64,000 nt of DNA from Shimia biformata (lineage in GTDB: Bacteria; Pseudomonadota; Alphaproteobacteria; Rhodobacterales; Rhodobacteraceae). The stretch covers positions 2,649,116 through 2,713,115 of the forward strand of contig NZ_JAFEJK010000001.1 of the NCBI RefSeq assembly GCF_016888515.1, in the 5' to 3' direction. Below the pieces are notes generated by a model, which saw only the letters and a list, made by a program, of their open reading frames with translations, was not told where the DNA came from and made no database searches. Both the position numbers and the translations under genes were made by a program. Of this stretch, positions 50,288-59,103 are shown in pieces (position 1 is the stretch's first letter; the number at the start of each line of letters is the position of its first letter).

Positions 50288-51601
50288 CTAGCGCCCGATC
50301 ACGATATCGGCCCGCAACCCGCCCAACGTGTCGCTTTCGCCAAGGCGCAGAACGCCGCCATGGGCGCGCGCGACATCGGCGGCAATGGCCATGCCCAGCC
50401 CCACGCCCGACCCCTTGTCCTGATTGCGCGCCGGATCAAGCCGCACAAAAGGTTTCAGCGCCTCGTCGCGCCGATCCGCCGGGATACCCGGCCCGTCGTC
50501 ATCCACCCGGATGCGCAGGGATTTGTCGCTGAGCCGGACCGAGACCTCGGCCCGCTCACCATAGCGCACCGCGTTGTTGATCAGGTTCTCGACCGCGCGG
50601 CGGATGCCGACGCGATGCAGCGGCATTTTTCCCTGCCCCTCGATCTTGGCGATGCTGACCGGCAACCCGGCCCGCGCGCTGTCCTCGACGATCTGGGCAA
50701 CGAAATCGGCCGGGTCGGTCATCTCGGGTTCGCCCTCGGTGGCACCGCGGGCAAAGCTGAGGAATTCATCCAGAAGGCGCTGCATGTCCTCGACATCGCG
50801 TTCCAGTGGTTCGCGGTCCTCATCCTCAAGCAGGGACAGCCCCAGTTTCAGCCGCGTCAGCGGCGTGCGCAGGTCGTGACTGACCCCGGACAACATCATG
50901 GTGCGCTGTTCGATCTGCCGTTCGATGCGCGAGCGCATGTCGAGAAAGGCATTGCCCGCAGCCCGCACCTCGACCGCGCCGGACGGCGTGTAAGGCACGT
51001 TGCGCCCGCGCCCAAAAGCCTCAGCCGCCGCTGCCAGCCGGGTGATCGGGCGCAGCTGGTTCCTGAGATAGACGAAGGCGATCAGCGTCATCAGCGCGCC
51101 AAACACCAGCATGTTGACCAGAAGCTGGTGCGGATTGGAGGCAGACATCCGCTCACGCGCGACCTCGATCCGTACCGGCCCCATCTGCGAATTGGCAAAT
51201 ACCACGACCTGCCGGTCGTCCGGCAGCTGCACCGCACTGATGGTGGGCACCAGATCGCGCAGCGTGCGGATCACGACCAGACCCGAGAAATCGTACCACC
51301 GTCGCGAATCCGCATATTCGATCGGCACGTCGAACGTGATGTCATACCCCAGCCGCCGCGCCAGCCTTTCAATGTCGCCGCGCGGGGCGGACACATTACC
51401 TTCGACGTATAACTCATTGATAAACAGATCAAGTTCGCGGGACACAGTCCGCGACATCTGCTCGGTCACGCCTTCGAAATGGCGTTGGATGAACACAACC
51501 GACACCAGAAGTTGCAGGGTCACCACGGGCAGGATCAGGATCAGCGCCGCCCGCCCGTAAAGTCCGCGTGGCATGTACCGTTTGAGCCAGTTGAATGTCA
51601 T
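50288..51601 (-). CDS. Sensor histidine kinase (EnvZ-like), orphan
   Basis: This 437-residue inner-membrane kinase has one helix near residues 14-35 and a periplasmic domain (about 40-155). A second helix is at about 160-180, followed by HAMP, then the dimerisation box VSHDLRTPLTRLKLGL with the phosphoacceptor His. The HATPase_c domain has RRAVENLINNAVRYGE, DDDGPGIP and GSGVGLGMAIA. No response regulator is adjacent, although EnvZ-type kinases usually follow an OmpR gene. It converges on the dehalogenase gene, 9 bp apart at the stops. The start MTFNWLKRYM is chosen over an upstream ATG. Confidence 0.88.
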   Translation of the reverse strand: MTFNWLKRYMPRGLYGRAALILILPVVTLQLLVSVVFIQRHFEGVTEQMSRTVSRELDLFINELYVEGNVSAPRGDIERLARRLGYDITFDVPIEYADSRRWYDFSGLVVIRTLRDLVPTISAVQLPDDRQVVVFANSQMGPVRIEVARERMSASNPHQLLVNMLVFGALMTLIAFVYLRNQLRPITRLAAAAEAFGRGRNVPYTPSGAVEVRAAGNAFLDMRSRIERQIEQRTMMLSGVSHDLRTPLTRLKLGLSLLEDEDREPLERDVEDMQRLLDEFLSFARGATEGEPEMTDPADFVAQIVEDSARAGLPVSIAKIEGQGKMPLHRVGIRRAVENLINNAVRYGERAEVSVRLSDKSLRIRVDDDGPGIPADRRDEALKPFVRLDPARNQDKGSGVGLGMAIAADVARAHGGVLRLGESDTLGGLRADIVIGR

Positions 51602-51651
51602 GGCCAAAGGATGCAACGTCCATGGCACGAAGAAAAGCCCAAGGACGCCCT

Positions 51652-52566
51652 ATGGACGCAGAGATCCTGAAATTCGACCCCACTCCGGGATTGCCCGAAG
51701 ACCTGGGACATGGCGTGCGCCGTGTTCTGGCGCCGAACCCGTCCCCCATGACCTTTCGCGGCACCAACACCTATCTGGTGGGACAGGGCGACATCGCCGT
51801 CATCGACCCCGGCCCAGACGACCCTGCCCATCTTCAGGCGATTCTCGCGGTGCTGCGTCCGGGTGAATGGATCAGCCATATCCTTGTCACTCATGCGCAT
51901 CTGGACCACTCGCCGCTGGCCCGCCCGCTGGCCGATCACACCGGCGCGCCGATTCTGGCCTTTGGCGACGCGTTCTCAGGTCGCAGCGCGGTGATGCAGG
52001 ACCTGGCCGAGCGCGGTCTTGCCGGCGGTGGCGAGGGGGTGGACGCCGGGTTCACCCCCGACCAGAGGCTGGCGCATGGTGATCGGGTGCAGGTCGGGGA
52101 CGTCACTCTGACCGCCCTGCACACACCGGGGCATTTCGGCAACCACCTGGCCTTTGCCATGGGAGATATCTGTTTTACCGGGGACTTGGTCATGGGCTGG
52201 GCCAGTTCGCTGGTCTCGCCCCCCGATGGCGACCTGACCGATTTCATGGCGTCCTGCCGGATGTTGCGCGATGGCGACTGGACGGTGTTTCATGCCGGCC
52301 ATGGCGCACCGATCGAGACCCCGCTGGACCGGCTGGACTGGCTGATCGCCCACCGGGAAACGCGCGAGGCGGAAATCCTTGCCGCACTTGCCGACGGCCC
52401 GGCCCGCGCCTTTGATCTGGCGACGCGGATCTACACCGAAACACCCCCTGCCCTGATCGGCGCCGCCACGCGCAATGTCTTTGCCCATCTTGTTGATTTG
52501 ACAGGAAGAAAACTGACCGCCCCCGAGCAAACCCTTGAATCCGATGCGGTTTTCCGCCGCCTTTGA
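51652..52566 (+). CDS. MBL-fold hydrolase (LACTB2-like)
   Basis: This 304-residue cytosolic protein has metal ligands in LVTHAHLDHSPLARPL, the LHTPGHFGNHLAFAM histidine, the FTGDLVMGW aspartate and FHAGHGAP. The C-terminal winged-helix tail (about 230-304) is as in LACTB2-type endoribonuclease-like hydrolases. The ATG at 51652 follows AAGGA; earlier in-frame ATGs overlap the divergent kinase gene. Confidence 0.87.
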   Translation: MDAEILKFDPTPGLPEDLGHGVRRVLAPNPSPMTFRGTNTYLVGQGDIAVIDPGPDDPAHLQAILAVLRPGEWISHILVTHAHLDHSPLARPLADHTGAPILAFGDAFSGRSAVMQDLAERGLAGGGEGVDAGFTPDQRLAHGDRVQVGDVTLTALHTPGHFGNHLAFAMGDICFTGDLVMGWASSLVSPPDGDLTDFMASCRMLRDGDWTVFHAGHGAPIETPLDRLDWLIAHRETREAEILAALADGPARAFDLATRIYTETPPALIGAATRNVFAHLVDLTGRKLTAPEQTLESDAVFRRL

Positions 52567-52646
52567 AAAGGTCACACAAAAACTTCAAAAAAGTGTCGAA
52601 ACCCTCTGGACCTCTCAAAAATCTGGGGCTATATCAGCGCCCGTGT

Positions 52647-52721
52647 TCCGGCGTAGCTCAGCGGTAGAGCAGTTGACTGTTAATCAATTGGTCGTAGGTT
52701 CGATCCCTACCGCCGGAGCCA
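52647..52721 (+). tRNA. tRNA-Asn(GTT)
   Basis: This 75-base gene starts TCCGGCGTAGCTCAGCGG and ends CCA. It has the T-loop GGTTCGATCCC and the anticodon loop CTGTTAA giving GTT. A terminator follows directly. Confidence 0.95.
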
Positions 52722-52722
52722 T

Positions 52723-52761
52723 AAAAACCCCTTTAAGGTCAAATCCTTAGAGGGGTTTTTT
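52723..52761 (+). terminator. Terminator after tRNA-Asn
   Basis: AAAAACCCCTTTAAGG pairs with CCTTAGAGGGGTTTTTT around a TCAAAT loop and ends in a T run. It begins two bases after the tRNA. Confidence 0.85.
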
Positions 52762-52794
52762 GATCTCTAGCACCATGCTTGCTTTGGGTATAAA

Positions 52795-52853
52795 TAGGCA
52801 AATGGTAGGCAAATCACTGCGTGAATTTGGGCAAATCAAACTGAACTTGCCTA
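52795..52853. repeat. Four TAGGCAAAT-type boxes downstream of tRNA-Asn
   Basis: TAGGCAAAT occurs at 52795 and 52806, exactly 11 bp apart. TGGGCAAAT lies at 52828, and an inverted TTGCCTA at 52847-52853. Short direct and inverted boxes beside a tRNA 3' end resemble arm-type sites of tyrosine integrases. No integrase gene is present. Confidence 0.45.
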
Positions 52854-52870
52854 CTGATTGTTGGGATTGC

Positions 52871-53383
52871 TTACAGGCCAAGACTGACAACAGCATCCAC
52901 AACCCCGTTAATACCTAGGAAAAATGAGGTCAGCGTCATCACAGCCAAGGCAATTGCGAGTAGATGAAGAACAACCCTAATCCTAATCAACCAAGCCTGC
53001 TTTGGCTGCTCAACAACATAGGGGTGATCCCAAGTGTAATCGCGTGACTGCAAAATGTCGGTATCCAGCATGTTGACGAGATAAGCTAGTCCAGCCGACA
53101 CAGCCGCCAAACCCACGCCGTATGCGAACCACCGCAATGCCGAAACGAATTGCTTTACGTCTACGGCTTCATGGTTGCCGCTTTCGAGCGTACCAATGAA
53201 TGCAAGCAAGGCAACGACCGCACCACCATTGATCAACAACATCGCTCGAATGGCAACATTGGCCGCCTCAATGGCAAATTTTCGGCTGTCCGCCATCATC
53301 GCGTCATTGCGTTCATGCGTCCGCAACGCCTGTTCAAGATTGAGCCGTTTTTGTTCCACTGTCCATTTTGATTTGTCGGTCAT
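52871..53383 (-). CDS. Membrane protein of unknown function
   Basis: This 170-residue protein has a charged helical N-terminus (about 1-45) and about four hydrophobic helices (AMLLINGGAVVALLAFIG, FAYGVGLAAVSAGLAYLV, VVLHLLAIALAVMTLTSFF and the C-terminus). Its GC content is clearly below that of neighbouring genes. It starts at MTDKSKWTVEQ after AGAGGCG; a longer frame is less likely. It sits between tRNA-Asn and a short ORF, probably a leftover of a mobile element. Confidence 0.65.
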   Translation of the reverse strand: MTDKSKWTVEQKRLNLEQALRTHERNDAMMADSRKFAIEAANVAIRAMLLINGGAVVALLAFIGTLESGNHEAVDVKQFVSALRWFAYGVGLAAVSAGLAYLVNMLDTDILQSRDYTWDHPYVVEQPKQAWLIRIRVVLHLLAIALAVMTLTSFFLGINGVVDAVVSLGL

Positions 53384-53423
53384 CACTGCGCCTCTTGTTG
53401 TCCGCTGCATTATGTCGGCTTGT

Positions 53424-53552
53424 TCAACGTGGTACCAGCTTGTCCGCAAAGCGACGTAAGCTGGCCAGATCGTCGGGCGTGATCTTGTTCGTGACCGAAT
53501 GTGCCAGCCGCCGCAGTTCGAACAGATCGGGGTCGATAAATCCTTGCAGCAT
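53424..53552 (-). CDS. 42-residue ORF upstream of the membrane protein
   Basis: This short frame, starting MLQGFIDPDLFELRRLAHSV, has a hydrophobic-charged helical pattern and lies directly upstream of the membrane protein gene on the same strand. It has only a weak ribosome site. It could be the C-terminal end of a decayed gene. Confidence 0.3.
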   Translation of the reverse strand: MLQGFIDPDLFELRRLAHSVTNKITPDDLASLRRFADKLVPR

Positions 53553-53640
53553 CAATGCTGGTGACCTGCCCCCATGACCACAGCGCCCCGCCCGGCGCGT
53601 CCGGGCAGGCCCTGTAGACCGATGAACAGGAGCAGGAAAG

Positions 53641-53766
53641 ATGCCCGACACAGGCAAAACACCCCCACCGCCGCGGCCTTCAAAGCCGCAACAGCCGTCG
53701 GAAAAGCGCGTGCACCCGCGCCCCGAGCCGAAGAAACCGCTTTTTGACGACTGGGCGATGATCTGA
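53641..53766 (+). CDS. Small proline-rich protein
   Basis: This 41-residue ORF (MPDTGKTPPPPRPSKPQQP at the start, ending PLFDDWAMI) is preceded by AGGAGCAGGAAAG. It is followed 40 bp later by the TfoX-C gene on the same strand. It is basic and probably disordered, with a hydrophobic acidic end. Similar short ORFs are known in Rhodobacteraceae (recalled), function unknown. Confidence 0.5.
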   Translation: MPDTGKTPPPPRPSKPQQPSEKRVHPRPEPKKPLFDDWAMI

Positions 53767-53805
53767 GCGGATGACGCCCGGATCGACGCGGGATATGCTG
53801 GCGCC

Positions 53806-54138
53806 ATGACCACCCCTGTTTCCTCGATCCGCAACCTTGGTCCCGCCTACGAGGCCGCCTGCGCCCGAGCGGGCATCACCTCGGCTGAAATGCTGCGCGA
53901 TCTGGGCGCGGACGCGGCCTATGCCCGGCTTCTGGAAACCGGAACCAGGCCGCATTTCATCGGCTATTATGTGCTTGTGATGGGGCTGCAGGGCCGGCCC
54001 TGGAACGATTGCAAGGGTCGCGAAAAGGCAGAGCTGCGCAAGCGGTTCGACGCCATCAAGGCGCGGTCACATGACAAGGGCCGCTCCGAATTCGAAGCGG
54101 CCCTCGACAGGATCGGGGTCATCGAAAAACGCCCCTGA
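53806..54138 (+). CDS. TfoX/Sxy C-terminal domain protein
   Basis: This 110-residue protein contains only the TfoX C-terminal domain: helix-hairpin-helix-like IRNLGPAYEAACARAGITSAE, then YYVLVMGLQGRPWNDCKGRE. It lacks the N-terminal TfoX domain found in competence regulators, so a regulatory role in competence should not be assumed. The stop is followed by a copy of the dispersed extragenic motif and two hairpins. Confidence 0.82.
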   Translation: MTTPVSSIRNLGPAYEAACARAGITSAEMLRDLGADAAYARLLETGTRPHFIGYYVLVMGLQGRPWNDCKGREKAELRKRFDAIKARSHDKGRSEFEAALDRIGVIEKRP

Positions 54139-54141
54139 ATT

Positions 54142-54167
54142 CCTCTTGCCCGAAATACCTCGGGGGT
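54142..54167. repeat. Dispersed extragenic motif, copy 3
   Basis: CTCTTGCCCGAAATACCTCG followed by GGGGT matches the copies at 20450 and 37522 and lies just after the TfoX-C stop. Confidence 0.45.
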
Positions 54168-54216
54168 GTGGGGGCTGGCCCCCACGTGATCAGGCGGTGT
54201 GGAGGCTGGCCCCCAC
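54168..54216. terminator. Two tandem hairpins between TfoX-C gene and ndk
   Basis: GTGGGGGCTGGCCCCCAC (54168-54185) is a perfect stem with a TG loop. A near copy, GTGGAGGCTGGCCCCCAC, lies at 54199-54216. They sit between convergent genes and may terminate both. No T run follows. Confidence 0.5.
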
Positions 54217-54226
54217 TTCCAACTCG

Positions 54227-54649
54227 TTAACCGACCAGTTCGAGGCCCGAGAAGAAATAGGCGATCTCGACTGCGGCGGTTTCCGGCGCGTCCGAGCCGT
54301 GGACCGAGTTTTCGCCAACCGATTCAGCGAATTCGGCGCGGATGGTGCCCGGTGCGGCGTCGGCGGGGTTGGTGGCGCCCATGACTTCGCGGTTCTTGGC
54401 AATTGCGCCTTCGCCTTCCAGCACCTGCACGACAACCGGCTCGGAGGCCATGAATTCGCACAGTTCGTCATAGAAGGGACGCTCGGCATGGACGGCATAG
54501 AACACGCCGGCCTGTGCCTTGGTCAGGTGGATGCGCTTTTGTGCGATGATGCGCAGGCCGGCATCTTCGAACTTGGCGTTGATCTTGCCGGTCAGGTTGC
54601 GGCGGGTGGCGTCGGGTTTGATGATCGACAGGGTGCGTTCAGTTGCCAT
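54227..54649 (-). CDS. ndk: Nucleoside diphosphate kinase
   Basis: This 140-residue enzyme transfers phosphate between nucleoside tri- and diphosphates through phospho-His. The active histidine is H117 in NSVHGSD. The N-terminal [14 protein letters not shown] and the [14 protein letters not shown] motif are complete. The longer frame upstream is antisense to the ABC-F start region and is rejected. Confidence 0.95.
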   Translation of the reverse strand: MATERTLSIIKPDATRRNLTGKINAKFEDAGLRIIAQKRIHLTKAQAGVFYAVHAERPFYDELCEFMASEPVVVQVLEGEGAIAKNREVMGATNPADAAPGTIRAEFAESVGENSVHGSDAPETAAVEIAYFFSGLELVG

Positions 54650-54809
54650 TTTGGGCCTCATTTCTTGAAGAAAACAATCTGGCGCTGCCCTTAGCATGGC
54701 GCCTTGGGGGGATAAAGAGAGTTTTGGCGACATTTGCCAGGCGCAACATCCCCCGCCGGGCTGCGCTTTCCTGTTGACAAGACCGGGGCGGTCCGTCAGC
54801 CCGTCGCCC

Positions 54810-56651
54810 ATGCTCAGGATCGACGATATCACCTATGCCGTGGCCGGACGCCCCCTGTTTCAGGGCGCGTCGGCGACCATTCCCGAAGGCCACAAGGTCG
54901 GCCTGGTCGGGCGCAATGGCACCGGCAAGACCACGCTGTTCCGGCTGATCCGGGGCGAACTGGCGCTGGAATCGGGCGCGATCTCGCTGCCGTCCCGCGC
55001 CCGGATCGGCGGGGTGGCGCAAGAGGTGCCGTCATCGGAAACCTCGCTGCTGGATACGGTGCTGGCCGCCGATACCGAGCGCGCGGCACTTCTGGCCGAA
55101 GCGCAGACCGCGACCGACCCGACCCGTATCGCCGAGGTGCAGACGCGGCTGGCCGATATCGACGCGTGGTCCGCCGAGGGCCGCGCCAGCGCGATCCTGA
55201 AGGGGCTGGGATTCGACTTTGCCGACCAGTCGCGCCCTTGTTCGGATTTCTCGGGCGGCTGGCGGATGCGGGTGGCGCTGGCCGCTGTCCTGTTTTCACA
55301 GCCCGACCTTCTGCTGTTGGACGAGCCGACCAACTACCTTGATCTTGAGGGCGCGCTGTGGCTGGAAAGCTATCTGGCGAAATACCCCCATACGGTCATC
55401 ATCATCAGCCACGACCGGGGTCTACTGAACCGGGCGGTCGGTGCGATCCTGCATCTTGAGGACAAGAAGCTGACCTTCTACCAGGGGCCCTATGACCAAT
55501 TCGCCCGTCAACGCGCCGAGCGGCTGGCTCAGGCCGAGGCGATGGCCAAGAAACAGGAAGCCCGCCGCGCCCATCTGCAATCCTATGTCGATCGGTTCCG
55601 CTATAAGGCGGACAAGGCGAAACAGGCGCAGTCGCGGCTGAAGGCGCTGTCCAGGATGCAGCCGATCTCGTCGCCGCAAGAGGCCGCGCTGCGCGCGTTT
55701 TCCTTCCCCTCACCCACCGAGCTTTCGCCGCCGATCATTCGGATCGAGGGCGGGTCAGTGGGCTATGACGGCACCCCTGTTCTGAAGAAGCTGAATTTGC
55801 GCATCGATCAGGACGACCGGATTGCGCTTCTGGGCAAGAACGGTCAGGGCAAGTCGACGCTGGCCAAGCTGCTCAGTGACCGGCTGGCGCTGATGGATGG
55901 CCAGATGGTGCGGGCCTCGAAGCTGAAAATCGGCTATTTCGCGCAGCATCAGGTGGATGAGCTGCATGTCGATGAAACGCCGATGGATCACGTCCGGCGC
56001 GAGCGGCCAAACCTGTTGCCGGGGCAGCACCGATCGATCCTGGCTGGGTTCGGGCTGATGGCGGATCAGGCGGAAACGCTGGTCGGCGACCTTTCGGGCG
56101 GGCAGAAGGCGCGGCTGTCGCTTCTGTTGGCGACGCTGGATGCGCCGCATCTTCTGATCCTTGACGAGCCGACCAACCACCTGGATATCGAAAGCCGCGA
56201 GGCGCTGGTCGAAGCACTGACCGATTATGGCGGGGCGGTGATCCTTGTCAGCCACGACATGCACCTTCTTTCGATGACCGCCGACCGTCTGTGGCTGGTG
56301 TCAAACGGGTCGGTCGCGCCTTACGAGGGCGATCTGGAAAGCTATCGAGAGATGCTGCTGGCCGCCGACAAGCCGGTGCAGAAGGCAAAGCCGGAAAAGC
56401 CCAAACGCGCGTCGCGCGACGCGGTTCTGGCCCTGCGCGCCGAGGTCCGCAAATGCGAGGAGCGCGTCGGCAAGCTGACCGAGATGCGCGAGAAGCTGGA
56501 CGCGAAGCTGGCCGATCCCGCGCTTTATGACGGCAACAAACAGGATGAGATCGCGCTTTGGCAGAAGAAACATGCCGAGGTGATCGAAGGGCTGGACCGC
56601 GCCGAAGCGCTGTGGATGGACGCGCTGGAGCGGCTTGAAGGGGCGGAATAA
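54810..56651 (+). CDS. ABC-F family ATP-binding protein
   Basis: This 613-residue protein has two ABC domains. The first has Walker [10 protein letters not shown], signature FSGGW and [12 protein letters not shown]; the second has [19 protein letters not shown] and [12 protein letters not shown]. An interdomain arm (about 235-310) carries [20 protein letters not shown], and the C-terminal coiled coil is about 545-610. ABC-F proteins act on ribosomes. The layout fits the Uup/YheS-type group. The ATG at 54810 gives the conserved start [13 protein letters not shown]. Confidence 0.9.
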   Translation: MLRIDDITYAVAGRPLFQGASATIPEGHKVGLVGRNGTGKTTLFRLIRGELALESGAISLPSRARIGGVAQEVPSSETSLLDTVLAADTERAALLAEAQTATDPTRIAEVQTRLADIDAWSAEGRASAILKGLGFDFADQSRPCSDFSGGWRMRVALAAVLFSQPDLLLLDEPTNYLDLEGALWLESYLAKYPHTVIIISHDRGLLNRAVGAILHLEDKKLTFYQGPYDQFARQRAERLAQAEAMAKKQEARRAHLQSYVDRFRYKADKAKQAQSRLKALSRMQPISSPQEAALRAFSFPSPTELSPPIIRIEGGSVGYDGTPVLKKLNLRIDQDDRIALLGKNGQGKSTLAKLLSDRLALMDGQMVRASKLKIGYFAQHQVDELHVDETPMDHVRRERPNLLPGQHRSILAGFGLMADQAETLVGDLSGGQKARLSLLLATLDAPHLLILDEPTNHLDIESREALVEALTDYGGAVILVSHDMHLLSMTADRLWLVSNGSVAPYEGDLESYREMLLAADKPVQKAKPEKPKRASRDAVLALRAEVRKCEERVGKLTEMREKLDAKLADPALYDGNKQDEIALWQKKHAEVIEGLDRAEALWMDALERLEGAE

Positions 56652-56721
56652 GGCCAGAACTGGCCTTCGCCATTTATGGGCGATAGGCTTGCCTCATCGC
56701 GCATTTGCATGAGACGTTTTG

Positions 56722-57240
56722 ATGACCATCGACCCTGACCTTGTCGGCACCTGGAACAACGGTGGTTCCCGGCCCGTCGAAATCACCTCTGACGCGGAAT
56801 TGTGGATCCTCGGCAAACCCTGGCCCTATACGATCTCGTCCGACGACAAGACGGCCACCTTTCCCGGCACCAACCCGCTTTGGGTGCTGACCCGGATCAG
56901 CGGGGCGGGCACGCTGTTTGGCCTGTGGGAGCGGTTCGAGGCCGATACCAGCGGCACCTGGCGCGAGGAATGGCTGATCCGGGCGGATGGCAGCTATACC
57001 TATCATTGGTCGCTGGACGGGCAGTTCGACAGCGAAGGCATCGGCACCTATACCGACACGGGCACCCATATGACCACGCGGGAACGGCGCAGCGCCCTCA
57101 CGACCGGCGCTGGCAATACGATCACGATTGCGCAGTTCTTCGGCCCCTTGCAACAGGGCACCTATACGGTCGCGGGTGACAAGAAATCCTGGGTGCTGCA
57201 TCTGCCATCGGGTGACGTGACCTTTGTAGAACACAGCTGA
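56722..57240 (+). CDS. Conserved hypothetical protein
   Basis: This 172-residue soluble protein is beta-rich (PVEITSDAELWILGK, GTYTVAGDKKSWVLHLPSG) with many Thr, Gly and Trp. It starts LVGTWNNGG near residue 8, a pattern reminiscent of lipocalin-like domains, but no family is certain. The ATG at 56722 is used; a TTG one codon earlier is in frame. Ribosome site is weak. Confidence 0.65.
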   Translation: MTIDPDLVGTWNNGGSRPVEITSDAELWILGKPWPYTISSDDKTATFPGTNPLWVLTRISGAGTLFGLWERFEADTSGTWREEWLIRADGSYTYHWSLDGQFDSEGIGTYTDTGTHMTTRERRSALTTGAGNTITIAQFFGPLQQGTYTVAGDKKSWVLHLPSGDVTFVEHS

Positions 57241-57313
57241 CCGCTTTGTCCGGGGCGCGGGCAACGCCAAGAAAACGGTTGATCGGGATGCGCAATCGAC
57301 TAGGGGTGGAGAC

Positions 57314-57931
57314 ATGGACATCTCCTTTCTGATCACCGCCTTTGTCACTCTCTTTGTGATCATCGACCCGATTGGGCTGATGCCGCTGTTTGTCGCGCTG
57401 ACACAGGGCGCAAGCGTCGCCGAAAGGCGGTCGATTGCGCTGCGGTCCTGTGCGACGGCGCTGGCGCTGTTGACGGTATTTACCTTCTTTGGCGAAAGCG
57501 TGCTTGGCTTTGTCGGCATCTCGATGCCCGCCTTCCGCATCGCGGGTGGGGTTCTGCTGTTCCTGACCGCGCTCGACATGCTGTTTGAACGCCGCACCAA
57601 GCGCCGCGAGGATCAGGCCGAGGAAGAGGAAACCCCGGATCCGTCGATCTTTCCCCTTGCCCTGCCGCTGATTGCCGGACCGGGGTCGATTGCGACCGTG
57701 ATCCTTCTGGCCGGGCAAAACCCGTCGCTGATGGGGTCGGTCATGGTGCTGGGCGTGGCGGCGGCGGTGCTTCTGGTGGTTCTGGCCTTTTTCCTGCTGG
57801 CGCCGATGCTGGAGCGGCTTCTGGGGCGCACCGGCATCAATATCGCCACCCGCCTTCTGGGTATGCTGCTGGCGGCACTTGCGGTGCAGTTCATCCTGAC
57901 GGGCCTCAGGGATTTCGGTTTCGTCGCCTGA
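57314..57931 (+). CDS. MarC-family membrane protein
   Basis: This 205-residue protein has six helices in the UPF0056/MarC layout: FLITAFVTLFVIIDPIGLMP at the start, GILLFLTALDMLF-like third helix, a charged loop (RRTKRREDQAEEEE), then PLALPLIAGPGSIATVILL. Despite the name, MarC members are not shown to give multiple antibiotic resistance. GTGGAG precedes the ATG. It is followed by the aspartic protease gene on the same strand. Confidence 0.88.
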   Translation: MDISFLITAFVTLFVIIDPIGLMPLFVALTQGASVAERRSIALRSCATALALLTVFTFFGESVLGFVGISMPAFRIAGGVLLFLTALDMLFERRTKRREDQAEEEETPDPSIFPLALPLIAGPGSIATVILLAGQNPSLMGSVMVLGVAAAVLLVVLAFFLLAPMLERLLGRTGINIATRLLGMLLAALAVQFILTGLRDFGFVA

Positions 57932-57962
57932 TCCCCATATAGGTCCATGAGAGGAGAGCGGC

Positions 57963-58544
57963 ATGAACGCGTATGACTACGGAAGGTTGACCTATCTGGT
58001 GCTTCTGGGCGCGGCTGTGGTGTTCTGGTTTGTCACCAACCATCGCCAAAGCCTTGGCAAGACTATGCAACAGGCGCTGGCATGGGGGCTGATCTTTCTT
58101 GGCGTGGTGGCCGCCGTTGCCATGTGGGACGACATTCGCGGCGCGGCGCGGCCCCTGAACGCGGTGGTCAGCGATCAGGGACGGATCGAAATTCCGCGTG
58201 GCATGGATGGGCATTACCACATCAACGTCGAGATCAACGGCACCCCCATCCCCTTTATCGTCGACACCGGCGCCAGCGACATCGTGCTGACCAAACGGGA
58301 TGCGCGCCGCGTCGGGCTGGACCCCGACCAGCTTCCGTTTGTCGGTCGCGCCATGACCGCCAATGGCGAGGTGCGCACCGCCCCGGTAACGCTTTCCGAG
58401 GTCCAGCTTGGCGGCGTCGTGGACCGCAACATGCCTGCGCGTGTGAATGGTGGCGACATGGACACATCGCTTCTGGGCATGAGCTATTTGCAGCGGTTTT
58501 CCCAGATCACCATCGCCGGGAACCGCCTGATCCTGACGCCCTGA
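57963..58544 (+). CDS. TIGR02281-type retropepsin-like aspartic protease
   Basis: This 193-residue protein has two N-terminal helices (about 10-25 and 40-56) and a periplasmic retropepsin-like domain (about 75-193). The catalytic D101-T-G is in FIVDTGASDIVL, and the flap-like region is AMTANGEVRTAPV. One DTG per chain implies a dimer. AGAGGAG precedes the ATG, and it lies 31 bp after the MarC gene. Confidence 0.87.
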   Translation: MNAYDYGRLTYLVLLGAAVVFWFVTNHRQSLGKTMQQALAWGLIFLGVVAAVAMWDDIRGAARPLNAVVSDQGRIEIPRGMDGHYHINVEINGTPIPFIVDTGASDIVLTKRDARRVGLDPDQLPFVGRAMTANGEVRTAPVTLSEVQLGGVVDRNMPARVNGGDMDTSLLGMSYLQRFSQITIAGNRLILTP

Positions 58545-58685
58545 ACGGCGCTGGAACGCGGGCGGCAAAAATCGGCAAAATTCCGCACCTTTTTGGAAGC
58601 CGTTGACTCTTAAGGGATTCACAGCGCGAATCACTTGTGTCATACTCGTGTCATCAGACCCGAAAACGGGCGATTTGAGGCAGAT

Positions 58686-58988
58686 ATGACAACCCAGAGA
58701 TCCAGACCCGCCCTTGGTGCGCTCGTATTTTTCGGGACCGCCTTCGCGCTTGCGATCTATTTCATGTTTGCCGCCGTTCAGGGCGATTATGGCCTGTTCC
58801 GCCGGATCGAGATCCGCGCCGAGAAAGCCGCGTTGATGAACGAGCTGCACGAATTGCAGACCGAGGTCGCGCGGATGGAAAACCTGACCGAGCGGCTGTC
58901 GGACGAATATCTTGACCTTGATCTTCTGGACCAGCAGGCGCGTGACGTGCTGGGGCTGATCCGCTCGGACGAGATCGTCATCCGCTGA
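58686..58988 (+). CDS. FtsB/DivIC-family septum formation initiator
   Basis: This 100-residue protein has one membrane helix (LVFFGTAFALAIYFMFAA) and a coiled coil (EIRAEKAALMNELHELQTEV), followed by the family tail EYLDLDLLDQQARDVLG. It would join the divisome at the septum. The ATG at 58686 follows GAGGCAG. It precedes the PDH operon, a common position for this gene in alphaproteobacteria. Confidence 0.88.
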   Translation: MTTQRSRPALGALVFFGTAFALAIYFMFAAVQGDYGLFRRIEIRAEKAALMNELHELQTEVARMENLTERLSDEYLDLDLLDQQARDVLGLIRSDEIVIR

Positions 58989-59062
58989 TCCCCTCTCTCG
59001 CTGGCCTGCGACCGAAATAGGGGTCGCATTGCGGGTTCGGCTTGGCTATCCTGAGTCCCGAC

Positions 59063-59080
59063 TAGTTTAACGCTAAACTA
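59063..59080. promoter_or_regulatory. Perfect inverted repeat upstream of pdhA
   Basis: TAGTTTA-ACGC-TAAACTA is a 7-bp perfect inverted repeat with a 4-bp spacer, 23 bp before the pdhA ATG. Its symmetry and position suggest a repressor operator for the PDH operon. The regulator is not in the window. Confidence 0.6.
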
Positions 59081-59103
59081 TCCAAGCATCGGGAGGGCGT
59101 CGG

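Noticed and set aside
57314-57931. Multiple antibiotic resistance protein
   Set aside because: MarC-family membership is clear, but the resistance function implied by the old name is not established.
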